Origin: Rhynochetos jubatus
Lineage: Eukaryota; Chordata; Aves; Eurypygiformes; Rhynochetidae
Reading direction: 5' to 3'
NCBI GenBank assembly: GCA_027574665.1
Contig: CM050690.1
Coordinates: 38,664,665-38,728,664, forward strand
Length of the DNA: 64,000 nucleotides
Shown here: positions 15,301-27,300 of the stretch, one piece after another
Position numbering within the stretch: position 1 is the first letter of the stretch
Layout of the letters: every line of letters begins with the position of its first letter
Notes under the pieces: generated by a model
Told to the model about the DNA's origin: nothing
What the model saw: only the letters and a program-made list of their open reading frames with translations
Databases searched by the model: none
Program-made: the position numbers and the translations under genes

Positions 15301-18300
15301 TAGTAAAGTAGCATCTCTTCCATCTCAAATTTTGCTTAGATGCTCTTTTAAACTTAAATGCATACACTTCCAAATCTTGCCCCCAGCATTCCTTTGTGAG
15401 AAAAAGTATTGTCTTTCTCCAAGGCATATCAGACTGAAAAGCAAAAAATCTGTCAAATTTAATTCCTCAATACTGTTTCATCACCAGAGAAGATACATTC
15501 AGTAAATTCAGTAGTGGAAACCAGCACAAAGTAGTTCATGATCTGAACTACATCCACTGAAATACCTAAGCACAGAAGAATACAGCAAATTCTGCTCAAG
15601 AAAATCTAGTTATTTTCAGGTAGTTCATGTCCAAGCTAATGAATCTCTTGATTACATCAAAATCAGAGCAGGAAAGAAATGTACAGAAGGTACATTTTAC
15701 TAAAGCTTTCCACTTTAGTGCTCAAAGATGCATATCATCACAGCACACCTAACGAAGACAACTAAAACAGAATCATGGAAATGCTGCTTCTGTGAGCATA
15801 CAGCGTACCAAACATGATTATTATATGTAGAACTGTATTTAATACCATACAACTCACCCCGGCACCCAACTTGCCTGTAAACATTGCTAATTATTAGGGC
15901 AAAATAACTGTGTTGTTTCCAAAACAAAGAAAGCACTTGAATATTGAGAAACATGCAAAGGCAAGACCATCCTTCCATATTTTAAAAACTCTGCATCAGT
16001 TCATACAGTCTAAACCACCATTTGCCACACCTGCGTGCCAAAAGCAGACTGCCTCTGTGCTTTCTGTACATAGCATGAACTGCACCCTGCACTCCCACTG
16101 AGAAAAGACGGGTAGCTAGTTCAAAGTCTAATAACTAACACAAAACATACTTTTACAGAACCATCAAAACATATGGTACATGATGTGAACATATGTGACT
16201 ATTCATCCTCACTCATTTTCGGAACAGAGGTAAGTGAATCTGGTAAGAGATTATTCCTGTAAACTCCTAGGAAGTATTACTCCACAAACTGAAACAGTCA
16301 CAGGTAATTATTAGCTAATCTAGCCCAGGTGACTCTGATAAACCTCAGTACAGCATGACCCAGGCAGCTGTACAGAAAACCAAGAAAACCCCTGGTGCAT
16401 GTGACTTCTGACCACTGTGACTACAGTAGCTTACATGAGCTCTCCAGCAGAGGTTAAGAAGCTCTCTTTAATAATCAACCAAACAGCACATCCGAACTTC
16501 TGGGGGAAATTCTTCCTCTTTCAAATCACCACTGACCAGTAAAGAGCAACACAGCATTTCAAACACACCACTGTTCACTGAACATTATTCTGCCTCCCAT
16601 GGGATAGCAGTACTAATAACATAAAAAAAATCCTTCTGCATCTTACTCTGATCCTGCTGACAGGTATTACAGCTGCAAATAATCCCTCAGCTAGAACAGC
16701 ACCTAGGAGACAGCGTAAGTCTGGACCATTAAGGTTTAACAGTAAATTACCTTTTACTATTGTTACTGTTAGAATTGAATGACAGCTAAACTCAGGTATT
16801 AGTCACTTGTATGCTGTATAGACTTTTACGCATACAATTCTTCACACACGAGCAAATAGCAGAATCTCAGCCATCACACTTTTATTCACAAACTTACAAA
16901 AAATGAAACTGGTTGCCTCAAGCCCCTCCCCATGCTCTAGTTTAAAAAAAAAAAAAAAACAAACACCACTAAGTGTAATAATGGCAACTAAGCATAGGCA
17001 TAGACAGGTATGAAACCTGTAGGTTCATATTCTCCAGATGTGAGCATAGGTCAAATCACTGAAGAGATAAAAACATTATTATCCCAGTATGACAGTTATA
17101 CTGATGACCACTAATCCCTAATGAAGGAAATGCCAACTGCTGGACATCTTGAAATTTAAAATAAATGGATGCTTGCTATCTCCCAATTAATTGTAATTTC
17201 TTGGTGTTTGCATCCACCTCAGTTTTCTCAGAGCTTGACACTGAGCGCAATGCTTCAAAGGCAACCTAAACTCTTCCTAACGAAACGCATCTTACTTAAA
17301 AAGTCACTACAAGACTTGAAAAACACCCAAAATAAAAAGCAGTTGAAGCAGTAGCAAAATGTCATTCTGGTAATTTAAAACCACTAAAAAACCTGTTTAA
17401 TGTGCTGTGTTGAAGTAATGACTCTGCAAAAACAGGGTGACTTCTATAGAGACTGCAGGGAAAGGACAAGCCTAGGACCTACTAACTCAATTTTCTTAGA
17501 CCAATACAGCTATTTGATAGCTTAATACCTTAAGCTCCCTGTTTTTACTGTCAAACTCTGCTACCCAGAACAACACTGGGAACTAAACAAACACTACAGC
17601 ATGAAATTCAGTCGGATTAGCCCAGGGACTCGCTTCTCTTCTATCCAAAGGCCCAAATACCTTTTTCCTGACCACACTAATTCCAACTGCCTCCATGTAC
17701 AAGGCAACAAAGCAAGAAAAACAACTTGTGTTTTGAAGCAGTGTAAGCTGACAACAGAAATACTGATAGACTGATCAAAATTGCAGTTAGTGTGAATTTT
17801 CACTAAACGGGTACAGTGATGATTATCTGAAGCTGCTTTGTGTTTAGGTTTATATTTCAAACACACTTGGATTTCTTTTTAGTTTTAGTCCACCTTGAAT
17901 CAATTGACTTTGTAAAATACTGAGATACTTAAAATATTTGTCTCCAGTCATTGGTATGTAGTCGCTAACTCCATCCAGTTCACCACATTCAATAGAAAAA
18001 CCCCCTGCTTTGTCAAGCAAACCATTTTAAGGTGGTGTTTCCATGAAGGCAGCTTGTTAGGACAAGAAAAGTCAATGTTTAATATGCTTCTGGATGTTAC
18101 TATCATTGCTACTACGCAAAAATAATTTTTTAAAAGCAGAGATGGTGGTTTAGCAGGGCAACAGGCAAGTATTTACAACACAGTCATTTAGAACTGATCT
18201 TTATCCCTCTGCAATTTAGCTTACATAACACTTTCATTCTTACCTTTTCTTATAATACAATTAAATATGTTTTCCTCCAGAAACTCTGGCACTGGACCCA

Positions 18301-21300
18301 GGTCCTACTGAATGAAGCAACTACATGGAAGGCAGAGCTTTTCTTTCTGGATGCTATGCCAGGCCATGCTTCATTCACAACTCATTACTCTAAATCTGCT
18401 CCTCTGACAAGTTTTGCAATATCCTTGTGAACTTCCCCTGCTGGTCTCTACTGGATCATCCAGGTAGTTAGAAACCAATCATTAATTTACTTGCACACCC
18501 CTGTGATGAGGGGTACTGTCTCCAGTTCATGCTTTCATTCTTTAGCAGTAAAGACATCAAGATGCAAAACGTCTATTCAGTTTGCATACATGATTAGATA
18601 CCTTGAGATCTGTGTTTAAGGGGGTGTTTTGCTTTTATTTTTATTAGTTTGATAGAAGAATCTGCCATCTGAAGTACTCCATAACCCTGTTGACACTGCC
18701 TTCATAACACTGCACCAGGGAGGGATTTCTACACCCCAGCCCCACTGGTATAGGCTGACTTTCATCCATGTGTCACTTGGCCTAACTTCTACTGGGATCT
18801 ATGTGGTATCTCTGGCCACCCAACATGATTATCACTGACTGGGGCTTTTCAGTTCAGAAGGACCAAAATGATAACATGTTGTATGGTAGGTAGAAGTTTT
18901 GTGTGTGTGCCAGCCTGTGGAAGTATTTGAGAGATGGTACAGAGCTGGCAGGCTGCCCTAGGCAGAAGCAGCCAACATCAGCAAGGTACGCCGTCACATC
19001 GCTTGACTAGAAGTCTCAAGCAAACTGTGCTACAGACAGATTTGCTTGAGAGGGAACAAGTTTGTTTGCTCCAGAGGGGCTGAAGGAGTCAAACAGTACA
19101 AATGCAGTGTGAACAAGCAGGAAGCAGGACCTGAGAACAAAGTCAGGAGGGAGCCATGCAGACACATCACAGGGACAGAACGTAGCTCCCATGCATTTTC
19201 CAGTGCAGACCCCTGTGCTCTGTGTAAACAGAGAGCTCTCCAAACCCTGTGCATGCAACCTTCCGGCGCAAACGCTGTCCAAGTGTTTGGTGTCAGTGAT
19301 TTTTTTGTTAGCATCATAAAGGAATTTTGCAAGCAGGTGGGCTCCAGGTCTGTCGGGTGTCAATCACGAACCAAAATCGACACCCAGACACGCTACCACC
19401 CGCAACATCTCATTCATTTTACTTCTTACAACTTCTGCAACAAGTACAGTACGAGCGTTAGATAAAACACTTCCTTTTATTACGCAGTTCTGGTTCACTG
19501 TCAACGCAGAATCCTCCCTGTGCTCGGAAGGAAAGGCTCCTCTGTACAAAACAGCATACAATCAAATTATCCTTAATAGCACCAAAGTGCCAGCACATGG
19601 GACCGAGAAAGGACAAGTAATGGGAACATTTAAACTTCTCTATCCTTGAAAAGTAGAGCAGGAATTTGTATTGCTGTGGAGTAGGGGGAAATCTTTAAAA
19701 TGTCCAAGTATTCATACACTGTTTTAATTTCTGGACATACTGCTTAAGACAATCTAAATTTTATAGAAGTTGTTTTTAATCGCCATCTATGCTCTTACTC
19801 ATATCAGACTGATAGAATTAATGAATTCTTATTTACGTCCTGTGAGCAAAAACTTCACCCTCAGATCCATGTAGTTAACCTCTCCAGCAATACAAAATTA
19901 TCATATTAACAGAATTATTTTATGAACTTTCAAAGAGATTAATACATTTTCATTTGTGTTAGTAACTGCTCTAATTGGCATGAAATTGGGAAAGGAAAAC
20001 TGGATCTCAGAATTAAGTTTAACTACTTACTTTGTTTTACTGTTATCCAAAATTTTCAAAGATCAACTTTCACATCAACCACAGAAGTACAGTCATTCTA
20101 AACTCTCTACAAGATTTTTGTTACTCCATTTTCTGTAATGAATAAGTGGGAGCTTATTTCATACCCTTTTTCCAAAACCACACCAAGGTAACTGCATGGT
20201 TTCGGTGGCATAAGCCTACTAGGTCAGGGAGCTGAAACATTTAAGACAAAATAAAATAGCAAGTCTTAGCAAGGTGCAGATGTCATTTCCCCACAGAACC
20301 CCATGATTGTTCAGACCTGCTATTCACTTACAACTGGTTACAAGTGACAGCTGTAAGGCAGGTATAGTAGTCTGCAAGGCAAATAAAAGCAAAAGTCAGC
20401 TTCTGTTCTGATTTTCAGAAGAGGTACCTCAGCAGTGAACACTTAGAAAGAGATTCACATGTCCAATTCAAGTTAGTTGGTCCTCACAGCAACTTCAGTT
20501 AATAATGATACATTCATACATGTCATGGCTGGCTGACACTAATTCCTAACTAGCATAAACAAATGAGGTAGTAAGGCAGGGAAGAAAGCACACTTATGGA
20601 GAGGGAAGAAGAGCCAGCAACTCACCTCATGAATGAGGGCTGCCAACATTTGCTGGAAGCTGCGTGCCCTGCTGGCCAGAAATCGATTAATTGGCTTGCC
20701 ATCCTTGCCCGTGTGGACTGGAAGGTCATAGCACAACAACATGCCAGCTTAAAGAAGGAGGGAAGGGAAAAAAAAAGGTCAATACCTTTCTTATTCATGC
20801 TAATGGTTCAAAGTCTTGCAGAGAACCCAAAGCAAACTACAGTTAACTTAATAAAACCAAAAATTTAAGAGCATATGTAAATGTACGCTAGTGGCTTAAG
20901 ACATCGCTGTGTCTTAAACTGATTCACTCTCAGATCCATATAAACCTTTGGGTCAAAGCACGTATACTTGTATAACTTCACGGAAGTGACAGCTTACCTG
21001 CAAGGCCTGGCGTCATGCCTGGTTGGTTGTTCCTCTCATACATCTTCAGCAAGAAGTTTGGAACACCTGCCATGGTCTTCCCCTGGTCTGAGCGCGTGGA
21101 TGCTCCTCTCAAGGCAGAGTGATACACACCACGGGGCATGTTGCTCATCTCTTGTTTTACAAGTGATGCAGCAAACTCTTCAAATCCTGGAGGAAGTGCA
21201 AGAAAATGAGGAGACAGAAAAGGGAACGCCAGAGCCTGATGACTGAGACATGAAACAAAGCCTGGAACACACAAAATGACACCTGTGCTTCAGGTGAGAT

Positions 21301-24300
21301 TTGCTTAGATGAACTAGTAATGTCAGACTTTGGTGAAAGCTCAAGGTCAAAGAATTTAGAACTCTTCACAAGTCCCTCTGATACCACACTCTCTGATACT
21401 GCAACTTCAAAAGTCTCGGCGTAAGTCGTATCAGGTACTAAGGCTGGGAAGTAAAATAGCCTTAACTACTTCATGAGCTGTTGATCTCATTCTTTGACGG
21501 CTACTCCAACAACACCGGCACATGCTGACAATAAGAAATAAAACTGATGTTTACCAACATAGTGAAAAATGTTGTCTCTAAAACCAGGTTGTTCTTGATA
21601 GGAACACGAGTTTTGTGTCTTTACAAAAGAAGCCTGTGCACACCGAGGCTCAAGACAAGGAACAAAAGCAGCCTGTGTGAACCCAGACTTAAGATAAGAG
21701 ACTATCAAAACTACATGATCCCTTGAATATGGTAAACCACCTGAATACCTGGAATATGTAAATGACATTATCCCTTGAATATGTTAAACCACCTGAATAT
21801 CTGGAATATCTAAATTACAGGAATATCTTGAACATGTCAAATGAACTTGTCCTGAATATCTTAGGCGGATCGGGCAGTCTGTATACTCAGAGTACCTCAT
21901 CCAATGGAGAAATGAGGAGGGTCTCTTGCGGTCGGGAAAGTAGGATAAAAGGGGCTGCATCCCCCTGTACATTGAGAGACCCCACAGCAGTATGTCCCGT
22001 GGACTCTCCCTTTATTCGAATAAAGTTTTACTATTATTTTTTTACAGGACTCCTCTGTCTCCTTTGTGAACACTGACTCCGGGTAACATGATTTTCCGTA
22101 CATTCTTAAAAGAGATTTAAAAGAATTTAGAAGTCTCTTTAATGCACGCAGACTCCAATGCACAGAGTATTTAATGAACCTTTCTGTCTAGAAGCCCCAG
22201 CTGGGGGAAAACACTACAAAACATTACTATTATTTCATGGCAATGTTTACAGGCTGCAATCACACATCAAGACCCCAGGCATTCTACAAACAGTGAAATA
22301 ACAATGTCTTTGTCCAGACACTAATGGCACAATCTTGTAACTGGAAGACAGCATTAATGACAGTAATCAAGTGAGCATTACAAAAACCCAAATACGAACG
22401 GGGATTCAGCTGCATATGCGCCAAAAGAAGTATATCAACAAGAGACCATCTGTTGAAGCATATTTCAACATCAATATGCACCACTAGAATTACACATTAA
22501 GCATAGCCCTAACAACTTAAGTAGATTTTGTATATAGCACTGTTTTAAAACTCTTATTATAAAACACTGATTTGGAGTGTGGGTTTTTCTTCAGTCCATG
22601 CTGGGCTAAAATACAGAGCTGCCTTTAAAAACATCTGCTCAGTCTTCCATGCTGAAGTTGCACTGGGATGAAACAATGGGCACCTGAAGTAAATAAGAAG
22701 CAACTGGCTTTTCCTATAGACAGAAAAAGATTTTTAATTATGTTACAGGCATTTTTTCCCCCATCAGGACCTCTGACCCACTGTCTTACTAAAGATGGAT
22801 TAGGGTATTTGTTTTCCTCTGAACTTTAAAGTTTTCCTCCTGTAATTTGCTAAAGCATTTTCTAGGTAAAGGCAGGGAGGAAGGGCAGGAAGGCGGCACT
22901 TCAACATGACACTCCACTATTAGAAAGCCACATGTCTGTACAGTAACTGTGACTACAAATCAGCAAAGTAACCTCTCAAATACCGAATATACCTCCTAAA
23001 ACAGAAGCTGGTGTTAGAGACAACAGCTTGATATACGAAGAACCCGGAACAAAGATATCTGCGTCCTTCTCTTCTTCATCTTCATTCATGTCTGCCTCCT
23101 CCAGTAAGTCAACTTCTGGTCGTGCCTGAAGATTAATAAAAGGAAATGTCAGCACAAAAATTCTGAATCCTCATCACCTTTCAAGATTCTGAGTGTCCAC
23201 CAAGTGTCAAAAAAAGCAACTAAATATATTAAGCTCCCCATTTCACTAATTTCACTCCATTTCATTAATTTGAAGCTGAAGGAATAAATGCTTTTTTTCC
23301 ATCTGAAAGGCAAAATTGGTTGGTAAAAATCACATGGGTATGTAAATCCAGTATCTGTAATATTAATCTTGCCACTCAGAATGAACTAGTGTTACGCAAA
23401 CTTCATTTCCACTCTGATTCTTCTTCAATTAGCATAAAACGATGTTTTATTACTGGCACTTTAATATACACAGTGCACATCTGCTAGATGTTATTTTTCC
23501 ATGCTAGCATTCAGAATTTGATAAACTGCAATATATTTACAACACTTTCAATGAAAACATTTTTACTTATTTTCTAATGCGTGTAAAGCAGCAGCACCAA
23601 TACAGGGCTATGTACTACGATGAAAGATTTAGTACTGCAGCAGTGTTTAGAGATTTCCCTCATTGTCTTAGTCTTGCATACAAAACACATTCTTCATTTG
23701 TAAGGTTTATGCTGAACTCTTCCCATCGATTTATACAAAGCAAGTATGTTTTTTAATTTAAAATTTGCTTATTCTGACCTTTTCAAATGGAGCCAATCTT
23801 ATAATAATGCAGTAAATAAAAACTTACAGCAGTATTTACTATACCATAAAGTACCAATGAAGTATTGATTATTGCCTAGTCTCTCTTACAAGTTTATGAT
23901 AAAAAAAAGTCACAGAGATGACCTTTTATGTTCATCTCCTTGCATTCTTTCACTTTATAAGGTTACTGAATCAACTGATCAGACTGAAGTTCCAGCATTT
24001 CAAAGCTCTCTACATACTTAAAAAGCTTTCCAATGAGTACCTCAATTTCCTTCTAGCTGCCTGTGCTGGTTTTGGCTGGAACAGAGTTAACTTTTTTCAT
24101 AGCAGCTTCTATAGGCCTATGTTTTGGACTTGTGGTGGAAACAGTGATGATAAGAAAGAGATGTTTTTGTTACTGCTGAGCAGTGCTTACACAGAGTCAA
24201 GGCCTTTTCTGCTTCTCACCCGACCCCACCAGTGAGTAGGCTGCAGGTGCACAAGAAGAGGGGACACAGCCCAGACAGCTGACCCCAACTGACCAAAGGG

Positions 24301-27300
24301 ATATTCCATTTCATGTAATGTTCAGCATATAAAGCTGGGGAAGTTTTCAGCTTGATTCCAAAAACATCACCTATTTTTCAAGCTCACTTGCCCATTTCGG
24401 GAACAAAAGCACTAAGCCTGAGTGTGACTGCAATGAATGAAGCAGTAATCACAAGAGTTGCTTTGTGTCCAGACTCGGCTTCAAGCATTAACAAAGGAGC
24501 ATAAAACGCAAATCAGGTGCTCAAAAAATAACCAGCTGATTTAACTAATGAAAGAAGAAAAACTACCTTCTGACTGCTTAGACCTCACTCAGTCTCCATT
24601 TGTGCTTGTCTCCTCTCTCCAAAATCTTAGTTATGCTAATCATAGTTAATATCATCCCATTTCACCAGCAGGAGCTCAAATTTCTTCTGTGAGGCACTGA
24701 TGCTTGTCTGGCAGAGGTGCCACAAACCCTCATTTCTCTTCCAAGAGAATACAACCGTCACATGACCTTACTCTTACACATACAATAACGCTACCTGTTC
24801 AGGTAGATGAAGAATTTTATGTTCTTCAGAGCCAAACGACGAGAGTGATTTATAGGCTGAAATGGCTACAACAGCGTCCTAGAAAATTAACAGGAAGAAA
24901 AAGAGAATCACAAGCACAGCATAGGGTATAGCTACCTTCTGGAAACTCCACATACAGAGACCTATCCACTAACAACTGAATGGGAAGAGAGACTTTAAAT
25001 TAGCAATATTTTCCTGAGAAGCACTCCCAGTTGGTTACTTTACCTATACAACGCAAACTAGGAACACCAATTATCAAGGCATGATATCAAACATTTTGAT
25101 GCTACATGCCATTACTGATGTGAGGACAGTTTGTGTAGAAATATCTGGACTATATTTAAACTAAAATACTTGGGTTCCACCAGCTCCATGGTGATGACGG
25201 TCCAACATGCCCACTGTGTTACAATACCCCACCAAAGCATTGAATTATCTGTCACAGCTGCAGCTTTGCCAAGAATGTCTCTACCATGTCAAGGCTGAAG
25301 TACACCACGAGTCAAACTAGTTTGTGTTACAATTCTCCTTGGAAGTGGCAGAAATTCCCACCATCAGTTACCACCTTTCATGTGCACCACATTGTTTTAA
25401 AAAAACAGTGTTAGATGACCAATGACAAGAAGAAAACTCAAAAAATGAGGTCACTAAAGCTGATAATTATTACACCTTTTGTCAAGACAAGGTTAATATC
25501 CAGTTGCTGACACCAGGAATTAACATTTGAAGTTGTGTCACCTACCCTGTTTTGTGTGTTGTTCCACAGGAAGCTGATAACTTGAGCTTTGAATTTCTAT
25601 AAAAGCAAACAAAACAGACATTCACATTTTCTTCAACCAAGTAAGCAGTTGAAATAGAGGCAGTTACCTGAAAAACTGCTGCCACATGCACTGGGCTAGG
25701 AAGGTGGAAGGGGTGCAAGTCTGAACTGTAGATGTATTCACATCATAGAATCTCAGAATGGTTTGGGTTGGAAGGGACCTTAAAGATCATCTAGTTCCAA
25801 CACCCCTGCCATGGGCAGGGACACCTTCCAACGGACCTGGTTGCTCAAAGCCTCATCCAGTCTGGCCTAGACAACAGCCAGGGATGGGGCATGTCCTCAC
25901 ATATCCTCACACTCTGGGAGAGGAAACTGTTGATCAACCCTGCACCAGGGCTCCTCATCTATCTCCTAGGATTCACTGATGCAAGCTAAAACAGCAAAAC
26001 TGTATGCAAATGTACATTAGGATTAACCTGAATTAGGCAGTGGGTGCAATTTAGAGATATTAAAACCAAGCAGGCACATTTAAAACACATATACAAAAAT
26101 GCACTGAAAAGAGACTCACTTCAGGCCATGAGCACATACCTCATATTCATTTGTATTCACCGTTAACGAGGGAACCAGGGCAAACAATTCATTCAACGCT
26201 TTTAAAATGAGGGGTCTTCTATCACAACTCAGCTTTGGTGACAGAGCATTCCACGTAGAACGGATGCAAACAACCTGGATGGAAAGTGGGAAGCACCATT
26301 ACCAACAGCAATCCCTACTTGACTAAAACATTTGTTTCCAGTGCTTGCCTTCTTTCTTCCTACTTGAGAACAGGAGTTGGTACAGGGGTTCATGAAAGAG
26401 AAAAAAAGCACAAAGTTAAAAATCTACTTGCATTGACACCACCACAGTACATTAATTGACATCATGCAATAATACTGCACCACAACACTTCACCAGATGA
26501 ACCAGCTACCAATAAGAAAATAAGACACTCAGCAATACAGTGTAGATGCATCTTCATGTAACAGTAATGCTCTGCTTCACTTGTTCAAATTAGCTTAAAA
26601 GCAAGCTGTCTCTGGGAGTTCCACAGGATGAAAGCAGAGGAAGCTATGTTCACTGGGAGCCCCCCCAAATCAAAACGCCCTTAATCTTTAAACACAACCA
26701 AATCCAACCAAATCTGTACAACAGAAGAAGAATGTAAAACTGAAGGAATCCACAAATCATTGTGAAAATGTCAGACTAAAATAAAGATTAATATCACAGC
26801 TTCATTATCTCTATAATACTAAGCAGGTCAGTTCTTAAAATTTACAGTGAGAGAAATCACAACAAACCAGAACATAAAAAAATTCCATCAGGAAAGCACA
26901 GATGATAGTAACACCATACGTCCAACTGTAAACTTAGAAAAACTGTTAATGTGTTTGAAAATCACAGAATTTATTTTTATTCTGTTAATAATTAATTTGG
27001 AGTCTTGCCATCTGCTTTCCAAGTCTTTTGAACGTAGTCACTTCAGCCTGTTAGATCTGCCTTTGGAGTTATACCAGAAACCAGAAAGTTACTGTGCATT
27101 AAACAGAAGCTGAAATCACTTCAGGCACTCTTGTGCAATCCCACCTATTAGGTCCTCAAGAGAGAAGAGGAGGAGAAAAAAGCAGCCACAACAAATACTG
27201 GCAATAGCAGGTAAAACCAGGAGTGTCTGCAGGCTTCCATGCTACAAAGAACCCACTGTGAACTGAAAAAAAAAAAAATCATTCTTTTTCTGTTGGAGTT

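Larger units (their letters stand above)
11489..20625 (-). other. FOCAD intron (9.1 kb)
   Basis: It joins ALIHE to VNIQPSEWHR in phase 0. It contains an A/C-rich tract (14718-14818), a 16-A run (16944-16959), a 9-bp inverted repeat of homeodomain-like sites (13864-13887) and a GC-richer patch at about 18950-19400 of unknown nature. I recognise no transposon or RNA gene in it. Confidence 0.75.
21570..22088 (+). mobile_element. solo LTR of an endogenous retrovirus
   Basis: It is proposed to run from TGTTGTCTCTAAAACCAGG to GACTCCGGGTAACA (TG...CA ends). It has a TATA box (gataaaa, 21944-21950), a poly(A) signal AATAAA at 22019-22024 inside a 16-bp palindrome, and a T-run followed by an R/U5-like tail. 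The U3 part carries a 52-bp tandem duplication. No gag, pol or env sequence is adjacent. Orientation is plus, antisense to FOCAD. The left edge could be 25 bp further out, and no clear target duplication is seen. Confidence 0.75.
21187..22992 (-). other. FOCAD intron (1.8 kb) with a solo LTR
   Basis: About 520 bp of this intron is the LTR at 21570-22088; otherwise AT-rich without recognised content. Confidence 0.8.
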
